64,000 nt of DNA, from contig NZ_JRKI01000029.1 in NCBI RefSeq assembly GCF_000935125.1, positions 248,001-312,000 of the forward strand. The letters run 5' to 3'. Each line of letters begins with the position of its first letter. Position 1 is the first letter of the stretch. The notes beneath the pieces were generated by a model that was given only the letters and a program-made list of their open reading frames with translations, was not told where the DNA came from and made no database searches. The DNA comes from Streptomyces natalensis ATCC 27448 (GTDB lineage: Bacteria > Actinomycetota > Actinomycetes > Streptomycetales > Streptomycetaceae). Of this stretch, positions 40,501 through 49,430 are shown piece after piece. A program made the position numbers and the translations under genes.

Positions 40501-43500
40501 AATCGGCCTTGCCGAGCGGGGCCGTAGACGCGCACCGTTCCGAGCTCGGTCGGCAGGGCCAGGCCGCCACCGGGTTGGGTGGAATCGACCCACACGGCGG
40601 CCAGTGCCTGCAGGCAGGCGTCGAACAGAACCGGGTGCCAGAACATGCGTGCGGAGCTGCGGCGGGCTTCCTCCGGCAGCACGATCTCCGCCAGCATGGA
40701 AGGGGACCCGTCGGTGTGCAGACGGAGCGAGCGCAGTGCGGCGAATGCCGTGTCATGGTGGATGCCCCGCTTCCGCAGCCGGGTGTAGAACTCGGCCACC
40801 TCCAGGGGCCTGGTGTGCTCGGCACGGCAAGAGCCGAGATCCACCCGCGCGGGGTGAGAGTCGGGTTCGACATCGTCACCGAGCAGTTCCAGTCTGGCGG
40901 TGGCGTGGACGGTACGGGTGCCCGTGGCATCTTGGGTGCTCAGACTCCAGTCGGCCGCGTGGGCGGACCGGAAGCCGGTGTTCGCGGTGATCAGGGTGGG
41001 GGCGGTCAGCGGTAGCAGTGCCCGCAACTGCACCTCCCGCACCTGGATCCGCTGTGGGTCCACATCGCCGTACAGGGCACAGGCCGAGGCCAGTGCCGCC
41101 TCGCAGAAGCCGGTGCCCGGCAGCACGGCGACGTCCTCCACCTTGTGGTCGGCCAGCCAGGGCAGGGTCTGCGACTCCAGCGTCGTCTGCCACCAGTGCC
41201 GGTCGTCGCCGTCCAGGTCGTGCAGGTGCGTGCCCAGCAGAGGGTGTCCGTCGGCATCGCCGCCCTGATCGCCGCGGACCTGGGTGAACGGCAGCAGATA
41301 GGGGCGTCGTTGCCATGCGGTGGCCGGAACGTCGGCCAGCCGACCGTCGCCGTACCAGCGGGTCCAGTCCACCGAACCGCCGGCGCAATGGATCCGGGCC
41401 GTCTGCTCGGTGAAGCACCTCAGCTCATCCTGGTCGCGCAGCAGCGTCGGCAACACGGTCACCGCTTCGCCAGTAGCGGCTTCGGCGTTCTGCCGCAACG
41501 CGGAGCCCAGCAGTGGATGGGGAGAGACCTCGACGAACACTCGGTGGCCGTCCTCGATCGCGGCCTGCGCCGCGTCAGCGAACCGGACCGGCTGGCGCAG
41601 ATTGTCCGCCCAATAGGCCGCGTCGAACCGGGGTACGGCGTACGGGTCAGCACCGACGGTGGTGTAGAAGGGCACCGCCGGTGGCATCGGCCTCAGGTCA
41701 GCCAGTGCGGCGCGGATGTCTTCGAGGATGGCATCGACGTGCGCCGAATGGGAAGCCACATCCACCGCTACCCGGGCCACGGTGACGCCCTCGCTCTCCC
41801 AGCGGCACACCAGCCTCTCCACTTGATCGTGGTCGCCGGTGATGACCGCAGCGGTCGGGGACGCGTGGACCCCGACATTCACCCCCGTCATCCCGGTCTC
41901 GGCGAGCACGGTCTCGACCTGCTGCGGGGGAAGCTGCACCGCCGCCATCGCGCCACCGCCGGCGGCTTGCGACATCAAAGCAGACCGACGGCAGACGATC
42001 TTCACACCGTCTTCGGCGGACAAACTGCCCGCCACCACCGCGGCCGCGACCTCCCCCACCGAATGACCGATGACCGCAGCCGGCTCCAGCCCATGTGCTC
42101 GCCACATGGCGGCCAGCGAGACCTGGAACGCGAACAGCACCGGCTGCACGCGCGCGAACCCCTCCACCACCCGCGGTGCGGCCAGCACATCACGGAGAAC
42201 AAGACCCGTCTCCGCCTCGATGAGCGGCTCCAGCCTGGCAATCGACGAGGTGAACGCCTGATCACGGCCCAGCAGACCCATGCCCATGCGGGCCCACTGC
42301 GACCCCTGCCCGGAGAACACCCACACCGGGCTGCCGGAAGAGCTGGAACGCTGGGCCAGCCCGCTCACCACCTGGGCGCCTTCTCGCCCGTCGGCGAACG
42401 TCCGCAGGCTCTCGCCCAGCTCTGCACGTCCCCCGGCCACCACGGCCAGCCGGTACGGACCGTGGCTACGCCGCACTGCCAAGGTGTGCGCCACATCCGC
42501 CAGCGCCACCGACCGGCCGGTGTCCGCCAGCCAATCGGCCAGCCGTCCCGCCGAGGCAGCCAGCGCGGGCGCGGAAGCCGCCGACAGCAACGTCACCGTG
42601 GACCGCGCGCTGTCCTGGCCCTCGCGGTGCGCCCCCTGGCCCGCCCCGATGTCGCCGACTGATCGGTCCGCCGAGCCTGCCGGCGGCTGTTCGACGATGA
42701 CCTGGGCGTTGGTGCCGCCGACGCCGTAACCGGACACGGCGGCCAGCCGCGGCCCGTCCGAAACCGGCCACGGCACCGGCTCCGTCGGCACGAACAGCCG
42801 AGTCCCCTCAGGCTGCATCCGCCCGTTCCACGCAGTGAAGTGCAACGTGGGGGGGACGACACCTTCGCGCACCGCCAAGATTGCCTTGAGCAGGCCCGCC
42901 ACTCCCGACGCCGGCTCGGTGTGCCCGATGTTCGACTTGATCGACCCCAACGCGCACCGGCCCCGCCCCTGCCCGTAGACCGCAGCAGTCGAGGCGAACT
43001 CGACCGGGTCCCCCACGGGGGTACCCGGACCATGCGCCTCCACCATGCCCACGTCCCCCGCGGCCACACCCGCCGCGGCCAGTGCCTCGCGGAACACCAG
43101 CTCCTGCGCCACCGCCGACGGTGCCGTCAACCGGATCGAGCGTCCGTCATGGTTGACCGCCGAACCGCGGAGCACAGCCAGCACGCGGTCGCCATCGCGC
43201 CGGGCATCAGCCAACCGCTTCAGGATCACCACACCGCAGCCCTCGCCGCGGACGAATCCGTCCGCACCCGTATCGAACGAGCGGCACTTGCCAGTCGTCG
43301 ACAGCATCCCCAAATACGCCTGACACAGCATCTGCTCCGGCGTCTGCACCAGCTGCGCCCCGCCCGCCAGCGCCAGATCCGTCTCACCGGCACGCAGGCT
43401 CTGACAGGCCAGGTGCGTGGCCACCAGGCTGGAGGAGCACGCGGTGTCGACCGCGATCGCAGGGCCGTGCAGATTCCACAGGAACGCCACTCGGCCCACC

Positions 43501-44000
43501 ATCGTGCTGTGCATATCCGTCAACCCGTAGTAGGGATTGACCTCCCCGACCGAAGGCCGGCTCCGCAACAGGTAGTCGTCGGTGTAGACACCAGCGAACA
43601 CCCCTGTTCGGGAGCCGTCCAGGTCGGCCAACGGGATGCCCGCATGCTCGAACGCCTCCCAGGCGACCTCCAGGAACAGCCGGTGCTGCGGATCAACCGC
43701 GGCAGCCTCCTCGACGCTGATCCCGAACGGCACCGGATCGAACGTGCTGATGTCGCCGTCCAGGTAGCAACCATGCCCCATTTGCTTCAATACCGCCGGA
43801 TCGACGTCCCCCAACTCCCGTAGCGACCAGCGGCCTTCCGGCACCGTCCCGGAAGTGTCCCGGCCCGCCAGCAGCAACTGCCACAACGACTCCAGCGAGT
43901 CCACACCACCTGGAAAGCGGCAGCCAGCCCCGATCACTGCGATCGGCTCCACAGGAGCCGACAGGGCAGGGGACGCGGAAGCGGGAAAAACAGAAGTCAT
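37524..44000 (-). CDS. Mycocerosic-acid-synthase-like type I PKS (KS-AT-DH-ER-KR-ACP)
   Basis: The start at 44000 follows GGGAGAG; the frame open to 44186 has no similarity. The protein has 2,158 residues. KS about 20-450: Cys188 in DTACSSS, His323 in EAHGPGT (Pro replaces the usual Thr), His360 in KSNIGH. AT about 545-860: Ser647 in GHSVGE and VASH at 748-751, a methylmalonyl-type motif. DH about 920-1170: His952 and Asp1127 kept, but the motif Gly is Asp956. ER about 1470-1790, with SAAGGVGLAAL. KR about 1800-2040: GGLGGLG, Tyr1951, with Ser in place of the usual Asn after it (YAAAS). ACP about 2070-2145, Ser2110 in GLDSLMG. Domain order, size and the KS edges resemble mycobacterial Mas/Pks5 enzymes, which extend acyl chains iteratively with methylmalonyl-CoA. 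No thioesterase, PapA or FadD gene is adjacent. Confidence 0.92.
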   Translation of the reverse strand: MTSVFPASASPALSAPVEPIAVIGAGCRFPGGVDSLESLWQLLLAGRDTSGTVPEGRWSLRELGDVDPAVLKQMGHGCYLDGDISTFDPVPFGISVEEAAAVDPQHRLFLEVAWEAFEHAGIPLADLDGSRTGVFAGVYTDDYLLRSRPSVGEVNPYYGLTDMHSTMVGRVAFLWNLHGPAIAVDTACSSSLVATHLACQSLRAGETDLALAGGAQLVQTPEQMLCQAYLGMLSTTGKCRSFDTGADGFVRGEGCGVVILKRLADARRDGDRVLAVLRGSAVNHDGRSIRLTAPSAVAQELVFREALAAAGVAAGDVGMVEAHGPGTPVGDPVEFASTAAVYGQGRGRCALGSIKSNIGHTEPASGVAGLLKAILAVREGVVPPTLHFTAWNGRMQPEGTRLFVPTEPVPWPVSDGPRLAAVSGYGVGGTNAQVIVEQPPAGSADRSVGDIGAGQGAHREGQDSARSTVTLLSAASAPALAASAGRLADWLADTGRSVALADVAHTLAVRRSHGPYRLAVVAGGRAELGESLRTFADGREGAQVVSGLAQRSSSSGSPVWVFSGQGSQWARMGMGLLGRDQAFTSSIARLEPLIEAETGLVLRDVLAAPRVVEGFARVQPVLFAFQVSLAAMWRAHGLEPAAVIGHSVGEVAAAVVAGSLSAEDGVKIVCRRSALMSQAAGGGAMAAVQLPPQQVETVLAETGMTGVNVGVHASPTAAVITGDHDQVERLVCRWESEGVTVARVAVDVASHSAHVDAILEDIRAALADLRPMPPAVPFYTTVGADPYAVPRFDAAYWADNLRQPVRFADAAQAAIEDGHRVFVEVSPHPLLGSALRQNAEAATGEAVTVLPTLLRDQDELRCFTEQTARIHCAGGSVDWTRWYGDGRLADVPATAWQRRPYLLPFTQVRGDQGGDADGHPLLGTHLHDLDGDDRHWWQTTLESQTLPWLADHKVEDVAVLPGTGFCEAALASACALYGDVDPQRIQVREVQLRALLPLTAPTLITANTGFRSAHAADWSLSTQDATGTRTVHATARLELLGDDVEPDSHPARVDLGSCRAEHTRPLEVAEFYTRLRKRGIHHDTAFAALRSLRLHTDGSPSMLAEIVLPEEARRSSARMFWHPVLFDACLQALAAVWVDSTQPGGGLALPTELGTVRVYGPARQGRFCLARLDHSDDAGCIGQVQWLDPEGTVLAEATGVRFTRSDPTHSPTLFDSRLLQVTWLPAPLPAASVPTPGRWLLITEPGDSSADDAQALAEQLDVCGQTCQNLVLPLGLPAEAIAERVGRALGAAREWQGVVVLPGPGRAVLDDITLEHAEQRVGRTALLVKALVGHLSTGSAAVSRLWVVTRAARQVLADDQMYLHSAGLRALVRVLGYEHAELCPTSVDIDTVTGADDLAAELLAGDVVDDEVAWRQGQRYRARLSRAPMRDTDRRTGTGRFGQDGIALDLRCPGDLDSFELVPRPRRHPGPDEIEVQVHASGLNFIDVLMAMGLYPSEDPALGEATLPVAPPGMRRAGTECAGTVVAVGRDVTGYRKGDRVAVPVLGAEAGGFCSYVTVPAAHAFAIPDDMPVQAAAGLLTAYLTAWYSLVHLARVQPGDTVLIHSAAGGVGLAALHLAHARGARVLATAGTDAKRAYLRSLGVKSVFDSRNLDFADEARQATGGRGVDIAVNSLTGAAQKATLDLLAPLGRFVELGKKDIYADTRLGLYPFRRNITFHSVDLALLPQLAPGLIRQMVGEVAADLRARRLPVLPYAEFALTEASTAFRTMANAEHIGKLILTWPQQDQANLVTPPDQVPVASPDGSYIITGGLGGLGLVIAHHLADHGAGHIVLNSRRAPSAETQQTLDRLAAKTRVSVVLGDISDDRTAGRLVEAATGGGHRLRGVLHGAAVVEDISVERFDPELLHRVWQPKARGAWNLHQATSGHPLDWWIGFSSIASVFGTPGQAAYAAASAWLDEFLAWRTAQGRPETRCINWGIWSQVGRGLTLEKRGYASIPPAEGVAALDRIIAYGRRRTCYNPSELTDWLGSFATLAEMSFFSDVIAGAAGGGRETGEPTSPLVALRSAPTPDRRHELLRAQVVAQLAAILRINVDMIGPDTALSSIGLDSLMGLELRIRLERDLETPIPRIVVWTSPTVEALSEAILTHLEDHLSSGA

Positions 44001-44607
44001 GCTGACTCTCCCATCGGACGCACAGTAGTCAACAAGCGGCAGCGGGTAGGAGCGCAGGGGTCGGCCGCGCAACACCGTCTGGGTGCCGTCGGCACCAATC
44101 TGTTTCTGCAACACGATGTTCGGTATCGGGCTCGCAATGGTGACCGCGGTGTTCGAGACAATCTCGTGCACTGTGGTGATGGGCACGCCGAATTCGGCCT
44201 GATGAGGGCTTCTCGTGGCCGACGGGCCGGTTCGAGTCGGTGACCCATCTGATCGCGCCAGTGCCTAAACCGGCCCTGTCGCGGTCTTGATCGCTTACGG
44301 TCGCGTGAGCTGGTTCGGCGTGCCCGTATCGTAGGCCACCTGCCTCCTGCCCGAGTTCGTCAAGCTGACCCACCCGACGAAGTCCAGATGCGCACCGTAG
44401 AGCTGGCCGACGACGGTCAGCTGCGCATTGTCCGAGAAACGAAGGGTCGGTACATGACAATTCCGGTATTGCCTGACACGTAGTAAACCCTTCGATGCAC
44501 TCGTGCACCCAGGGCGCGCGGGGTGGCGATCTGCGCCCCAAAACGAGCTATCCAAAGCCGGGTTCTGCTAAACCCGAGTGTTCATGCGCGGGTAGCGGAG
44601 GTGGCGG
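44001..44607. other. Upstream region of PKS2, 600 bp
   Basis: No gene is firmly supported. A plus-strand frame (MRTVELADDGQLRIVRETKG, ending at 44484) and an antisense frame across the same bases both look partly coding; I cannot decide between them. Confidence 0.35.
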
Positions 44608-44904
44608 ATGCCGTCGGTGCTGGGGGCGCTGGAGGAGCGCGAGCGGGCGGCGCTGGTCCGGACGGAGGAACTGCGAGTGGAGATGGAGCGGGTGAAGGCC
44701 GCGCTGGCCGATGCGGAGGAGGCCGCGCGGCGCGCGGTCATCGCCCGTGAGGAGGTCACTGACGCCCTTGCCGGAGCGGCGGACGGCGCCATGACAGTGG
44801 ATGGTCCGGCCGCCGGATGTGCGGGGGTATCGGTTGCGAAAATGGCGAAGACGTCCGGTAGCCGAGATTCACTCGCCGGGGTAGCGACTCGTCAGGATGC
44901 TTGA
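44608..44904 (+). CDS. Coiled-coil small protein of an insertion-element type
   Basis: The first 55 residues (MPSVLGALEERERAALVRTE and the following EEAARRAVIAREEVTDAL) form a charged helix of the kind encoded by short frames that accompany transposases in Streptomyces. After about residue 60 the sequence loses that character (GCAGVSVAKMAKTSGS), suggesting the end was replaced. No transposase follows. It is probably a leftover of an insertion element. It overlaps the end of the convergent HTH gene by 13 bp. Confidence 0.45.
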   Translation: MPSVLGALEERERAALVRTEELRVEMERVKAALADAEEAARRAVIAREEVTDALAGAADGAMTVDGPAAGCAGVSVAKMAKTSGSRDSLAGVATRQDA

Positions 44905-45422
44905 CGGCGCGGAAGTGGGACCTTGCGCACGTCCCCTCCTGATCTCAGTGGGCCGTCGGCACGAGACCGAACAACCCGTTGCTCTGCGGCGATGGCCTTG
45001 GGATTGCGCCGCAGAACGCGCTCTCGCCGCGCATTGACGATGGCGGTCTGGACATCGACGTGCCCCTTGCGGATCAGCAACACCACGGTTTGGTGGTGGA
45101 GCAGATCCATCACCCGCAAGACCTGCTCGGGTGAGGTGTCCTTGCAGATGCCTGAGATGGAGTTGACCTTGTCCTTGAACGCCTTGTGCAGGGTCTGCTT
45201 CTGGACCTTGCAGGCGTCGGCAGCCTTCTGCCAGGTCCCCCCGGTGGCAAGCAGCTCAGCGATGAGCAACGCACGCTCCGCCTTGATCTCCTGCTCGATG
45301 ACTCTTAGCCGTTCCAAGGCATCCAGGAGTTCCTCGACTCCGCCGTCACGAGGACGGCCAGCCAGTTCCCGAAGTCGCATCATGGCTTCGCGCAGGACTC
45401 TCGCGCCCAGAGGGAGCGACAA
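44892..45422 (-). CDS. Hypothetical protein with a helix-turn-helix-like segment
   Basis: The frame gives 176 residues. A long helix (VEELLDALERLRVIEQEIKAER) leads into a TWQKAADACKVQKQTLHKAF segment that looks like a helix-turn-helix, then helices containing RVMDLLHHQTVVLLIRKG. The C-terminal 50 residues are Arg-rich. It could be a small DNA-binding regulator; no family is recognised. Its start is uncertain: the non-ATG start at 45422 or the paired ATGs at about 45380-45383 (MMRLREL). Codon use is a little less GC-biased than in the PKS genes, in keeping with the acquired DNA around it. Confidence 0.5.
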   Translation of the reverse strand: MSLPLGARVLREAMMRLRELAGRPRDGGVEELLDALERLRVIEQEIKAERALLIAELLATGGTWQKAADACKVQKQTLHKAFKDKVNSISGICKDTSPEQVLRVMDLLHHQTVVLLIRKGHVDVQTAIVNARRERVLRRNPKAIAAEQRVVRSRADGPLRSGGDVRKVPLPRRQAS

Positions 45423-45899
45423 TCGTCGCCGTATGAGTCCGGGCGGTCATCGAAGTGTGCCGGCCCCCGCCATCCCCGTTTTGCCATCTGTCGAAAATAG
45501 TCGACAGCCGCTGGCTCTCGGCAGAGCTGAATCCAGCCAGGCCGATGATGCCTCCGACACCGGGATATTTGAGGCCGACCTCGCACTTCACACGCGAGAT
45601 CGACGGGCCCGCGTTCCGGAGCGACGTCGAAGCTAATTCAGCCAGAATTTCGCGGAAGGCTTGTCAAATGGCGCTCAGTGCGCTCCAAGGGCAGGAACTT
45701 CGAGTGTGCGCCTGCCAGTTAGCCTGTGCGCAGAGGGAGACCGGCTGTCGGCGCAAACGCCGACGGCCCCCGATGGCGCGGGAGCCGTCTCCACCTTCGT
45801 CCGATTAGGGAAGGTTTGCTTGGAAGCAACGATAAGGCACTGCGAGGGCATCAGGCAATACGGAATCACGTGGGCGTCGACTCATGGGAGGCGCCGGTG
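45423..45899. other. Intergenic region, 476 bp
   Basis: Several short overlapping frames exist on both strands, none convincing. Confidence 0.3.
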
Positions 45900-46070
45900 A
45901 TGATCCCAACCAGCGCGTGGGCGAAAGCAGTTCTGATGGTGCCCGTGACGCTCCTGGTCGCCGTTCTGGGCATCGTGTGGCTGATCGGAATGCTGGTCCC
46001 GCCGGCCCGTGAGTATGCACTGGACATCGGCAAACAGACGGCCAGCATGATGCGGGCCCTGACCCGTTGA
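45900..46070 (+). CDS. Small single-span membrane protein, 56 aa
   Basis: From ATG 45900 (GGGAGG lies upstream; GTG 45897 is an alternative) the product is MIPTSAWAKAVLMVPV, a hydrophobic helix to about residue 32 (LLVAVLGIVWLIGMLV), and a short amphipathic tail with basic and acidic residues (REYALDIGKQTASMMRALTR). The ribosome site, clean stop and plausible topology support a real gene. Its role is unknown. Confidence 0.55.
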   Translation: MIPTSAWAKAVLMVPVTLLVAVLGIVWLIGMLVPPAREYALDIGKQTASMMRALTR

Positions 46071-46156
46071 GCATCGGCCCGGGGCGGCGCCTGCCGTCCC
46101 GGGCCGATGCGTGCCGGTCGAGTTGATGACGGCTTCACCAAAGCGTCAGCGGCAGG

Positions 46157-46390
46157 CCCGCCAGTTCCACAGTGCAACGTGAACTCCGCCGGCTCACCGG
46201 CGCGACGTGTCCCGATCGCCATCTCCGGCAACAGCACCGTCGACCACTCCTGAAGCCGCATCCCGCTCGTCAGCGCCAGATCCGCCGCCCGATTGCGGTG
46301 CGGCGCCCCCAGCCGAGAAGAACTCCGCGACACCGAGGGCAGGCGAGCTGCACACTTCGCGCGGGATAAGCCCCGTCGGTCCGATGGCCT
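46157..46390 (-). pseudogene. Tyrosine recombinase (integrase) fragment
   Basis: About 75 residues in one frame include RNRAADLALTSGMRLQEWSTVLLPE, split here at the helix that bears the first catalytic Arg (SGMRLQEW) of phage-type integrases. The remaining catalytic residues (His, Arg, Tyr) are not found. Upstream and downstream bases in the frame do not continue as protein. It is a broken integrase or transposase. Confidence 0.55.
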
Positions 46391-47494
46391 ACACGACGCC
46401 GGCACTCTGCGCCCCGCTCCCGGCTCCCCCGGGGTGCCCGCACGACCACCCCGGGCAGTAATCCATTCTGAGATTCCTGATTCACGAGTCGATCGGCGGA
46501 AAAGCCAGCTGCTCGATAGCCATGCGGACGGGACCAACCAATCCGGACCGCGCTCGCAGCTGATCATCTTGGGCCGACCGAGGTTGACCTAGACAGACAA
46601 CCTCATCCTGGCCGATGGGTCCTGCCGTGGTGCTGATACCGACGCGCCCTATTACCGACCCGGCTGCTCGAAGCTCGACGGCGCCATTCCGCTCCTCAGG
46701 TCCATCGCCACGGACCATCACGATCTGACACGCCGTCACCTAAGTCAGCATCGGGTCAGCATCAGCCCTGCCAGACCGGGCTTCACGCTACCGAACCTGC
46801 ACATGATCGTAGGCCCACGAAAAGGCCAACTGACCTGCATGTTCGCCTCTCCACCTGGAGAGATCGTAGGGTCACTCCCCCACGGGCATGCAGGTGCAGT
46901 CCATGTCCCCGCTAATTCCCTAATTAGGAATTAGCGAAATCCGTAGCGTTCTTCGCACTCTCCAAGAAGAGTATCAACTCAGGTAGAACTTTACTCTATT
47001 GGCAAATTGATGATCTCGCTGGCGCCATGAAACCATCGCAAGATGGGACAGAGTTCGCGCCGAGAGGTCAGCAAACTGTCAGTATCGTTCCGCCGCACGC
47101 GACGTGTCTCGTCGGACACTGAGCGTTTCCCAATCTGCTGTGCCAGCCGTCTCCGCCAAGGGCTTCGGCACTGCCCCCAGCACAGCCGTAAGCGCTTCCC
47201 CGCCTACCTCGGGGCGGGCGTGTAACGCTGCAGTGGGAGCCAGAGGAACCGCGCGGCTCGGCGACGGCCCCGCACACAGCCCTCGCAGCGCCATGCCAAC
47301 GAAGGCCAGACCACGACACGCAGGACCCGACCGGGCAGGCCACCAGCCCCGCACCCGAGCCACCCGGCATCGCGTCGCCCTGACCCGGCCTCACCGGAAC
47401 GGGGACGGAGGGACAACGAACAGCTCGACAACTGCATCGGTTTGCGGAACAGCCCCGAGCATGCCCGTTGATTACACCGTCGCACCGGGAAACA
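46391..47494. other. Region without intact genes, about 1.1 kb
   Basis: It contains the first copy of the long diverged repeat (46671-46945) and the AT-rich palindrome described there. From 46960 to 47494 I see no gene. Confidence 0.45.
46671..46945 (-). repeat. Copy 1 of a 275-bp diverged repeat (group II intron 5' region)
   Basis: The stretch is about 88-90% identical by eye to 51468-51745 in the same orientation. In the minus-strand sense it starts at an AT-rich palindrome with perfect 10-bp arms (46917-46943), has ACCTGCATG/CATGCAGGT arms and a CTCTCC/GGAGAG hairpin, and ends with ATGGCGCCG. In the second copy the same sequence leads into an intron-encoded endonuclease, so it is read as the 5' RNA part of a group II intron. 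Here nothing of the intron follows. Confidence 0.65.
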
Positions 47495-47512
47495 CCAAGA
47501 TCCCCGACAGAG
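47495..47512 (-). repeat. 18-bp sequence shared with 49763-49780
   Basis: CCAAGATCCCCGACAGAG (plus strand) abuts the stop codon of the secreted protein gene. The identical 18-mer at 49763-49780 truncates the NTPase fragment. It may be the end of an insertion sequence. Confidence 0.45.
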
Positions 47513-48577
47513 TCAAGGTTTGGCGACGCAGTAGTTGGGTCCGCCGTGGCCTGCGGCGACGGCGGGCGGTGTGCTGGCAAGCACGCTGTCGGCGTTCTGC
47601 TCGATGGTGCCCGGCGGTTGGGCAAGGCCGAGGTTGACCTTGATGGGGATGGTCGTGCTGAACGTTCCTGAGCTGCTGGTGGTCACCGAGGCTGTTACTG
47701 GGTCAAGGCCCGCGGCGATGACCGTGTTGGTGCCGTTTTGAGTTCCGGTGTCGAAGCCGGTGTCGATCAGCTGCACCGCGGTGCTTGCCGGGAAGTTCAG
47801 TCCGGTGACGGTGTCGGTCCAGGTGACGTTGGCACCGGACACGGAGCACGTGCCGGGATTGACGGTAATCGTGGGTGCCGGGTTCGGCGGTGGGGTCTCG
47901 AGTTCGAAGTCGGCGGCGAAGTCGTCCTGGGTGACGCCACCGGGCAGGAAGCAGGACACGATCGGGAACTTCCCGGCCCCGCTTCCGCCGTTTTGGGTCC
48001 AACCGGTCAGCTGCACGACGAAGCTGTCGCCGGGCGCGGACCAGGATGCGGTGGAAGAGGTCACCTGGCCGGTGAAGGTGGCGCCGGAGGCGGTGACCCC
48101 GAACTGCCAGTTGAACTTGATCTGGGTGTTGTCGTTCCAGGTGATCTGCCCGGTGCCGTTGGGCAGGTTGGAGCTGGTGCAACTGTTCGGGCCGGTCGCG
48201 GACCCGGAGCCGCCAGCGCCGGAATTGGGGTAGGTGGAGCCGCTCGACCCGGCGATCAGGGTGCCGCCGGAGTCCTTGGCAGTGCCGTCCGGTGATGTGC
48301 AGCTGCCGGTCGTGCCGCCCGGAATGCCCACGGGTTCCGTGCTCGCCTTGTTGCCGAGCCATCCCGACGCGCTCGCGGAGACGACCTGCAGGCTGTTGGT
48401 GATGGCCGGGTTGAAGGTCAGCCGCACGTCCAGCGTGCATTGGATGTGCACGCCCGGGGACACCGCGTGCGCGGCCGGCGCCAAGGCGACCATGTTGGTC
48501 ATCCCCAGGCCGACGGCCGCGCCCAGGGCGACCAGGCGGAATCTCAGGGTACGTAGTCGGACTCGGAGTCCAAGCAT
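47513..48577 (-). CDS. Secreted protein with Ig-like C-terminal part
   Basis: From ATG 48577 (ribosome site GGGAGGA) the 354-residue product has a signal peptide with a basic start and a long hydrophobic run, ending AAHA-VS near residue 39. The mature chain is rich in Ser, Thr, Gly and Asn and strand-like throughout. Its last 110 residues (PTITVNPGTCSVSGANVTW through TFSTTIPIKVNL) look like one immunoglobulin-like domain. There are about six Cys, which could form disulfides. No sortase or cell-wall anchor motif is present. It is probably a secreted structural or binding protein; I do not recognise a family. Confidence 0.75.
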   Translation of the reverse strand: MLGLRVRLRTLRFRLVALGAAVGLGMTNMVALAPAAHAVSPGVHIQCTLDVRLTFNPAITNSLQVVSASASGWLGNKASTEPVGIPGGTTGSCTSPDGTAKDSGGTLIAGSSGSTYPNSGAGGSGSATGPNSCTSSNLPNGTGQITWNDNTQIKFNWQFGVTASGATFTGQVTSSTASWSAPGDSFVVQLTGWTQNGGSGAGKFPIVSCFLPGGVTQDDFAADFELETPPPNPAPTITVNPGTCSVSGANVTWTDTVTGLNFPASTAVQLIDTGFDTGTQNGTNTVIAAGLDPVTASVTTSSSGTFSTTIPIKVNLGLAQPPGTIEQNADSVLASTPPAVAAGHGGPNYCVAKP

Positions 48578-48976
48578 GATGATCCTCCCGAGAGTTGTGG
48601 CTGTGCCGTGCGCCAGACCCTGTTGGTCAGGATTTTCAGGGGCCACAGTGCGGTTGCCGGGAACCATGACTCATGTGACTCATGTGCGTTGTCGACGAGA
48701 GCGAACTGACGGGCATCGGTGGCCGCCCAAAAGACGACCCACGGGATTGTTTGCACGGCCGAAACGTGACGCCAATACCCCGAGAGGGGCGGGAAGGAGC
48801 AGAGGAGAGACTGCGATCTAACCACTGCCGCATGGACGGTACCCCTGCGGCGGCCGGAGTCAGTGTGTGTCGAGAGGTGAAGCGGCACTGGTCGGCGTCT
48901 CCGACAACGTCGGCGGCATCCACCTGCTGTCCCACATCGCCGCAACACACCCTCTCGTGACCAAGGCGTGGGCCGA

Positions 48977-49430
48977 TCCCGCGGCGTTCAGGATCTCCCA
49001 GACCGTGGGGGCGGCGATTTGGTGCCCGAGACGGGCCAACCTCCCCCTGGATCCACCTGTGCCCCCACCTCGGACTCTCCTGGGCCAACCGCAGGACGAG
49101 CGTCTTGACCGCTGCTCGGGCAGGCGGGCGCCCGGTGCACCGACGCGCGCTGTAGTCCCACTTCGCGCCAATGAACCCCTGTGGTGCCAGGCGAGCAGGG
49201 TGCCGGGGTGACCGGGAAGACCTCACGCCAGCGTCGTCGGGGTATCAGCGCGGACAGCACGCGAACCAGAACCGGTCGGCGGACTCGTAGCGGACCGGAC
49301 CGGCCAACTGCCCGCGCAGCACAGCATTCTCATGCCGCCCCACCAGCAGTTCCGCGTCCTTCGCCCCCCCGCGGAGCAGTACCGACCGTATGGACACCAG
49401 CTTCCGAGCCACCTTGTACAGCAAGGACAC
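48977..49430 (-). pseudogene. IS3/IS481-like transposase, frameshifted and truncated
   Basis: Three minus-strand frames together give the N-terminal half of a known Streptomyces integrase-core transposase: VSLLYKVARKL and KDAELLVGRHENAVLRGQLAGPVRY (frame 1, from 49430), then PRRRWREVFPVTPA (frame 2), AAVKTLVLRLAQESPRWGHRWIQGE (frame 3), and RLGHQIAAPTVWEILNAAG. At least two frameshifts and some substitutions are needed. It ends abruptly at about 48977, before the DDE catalytic core. Not functional. Confidence 0.75.

Noticed and set aside
44288..44500. Small gene on either strand upstream of PKS2
   Set aside because: Both strands give partly coding-like frames over the same bases, and no ribosome site decides between them.
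46750..46950. Covariation between the two long repeat copies as proof of a conserved RNA
   Set aside because: In the CTCTCC/GGAGAG hairpin the changes between the copies do not preserve pairing (one wobble, one mismatch), so no covariation can be claimed from two sequences.
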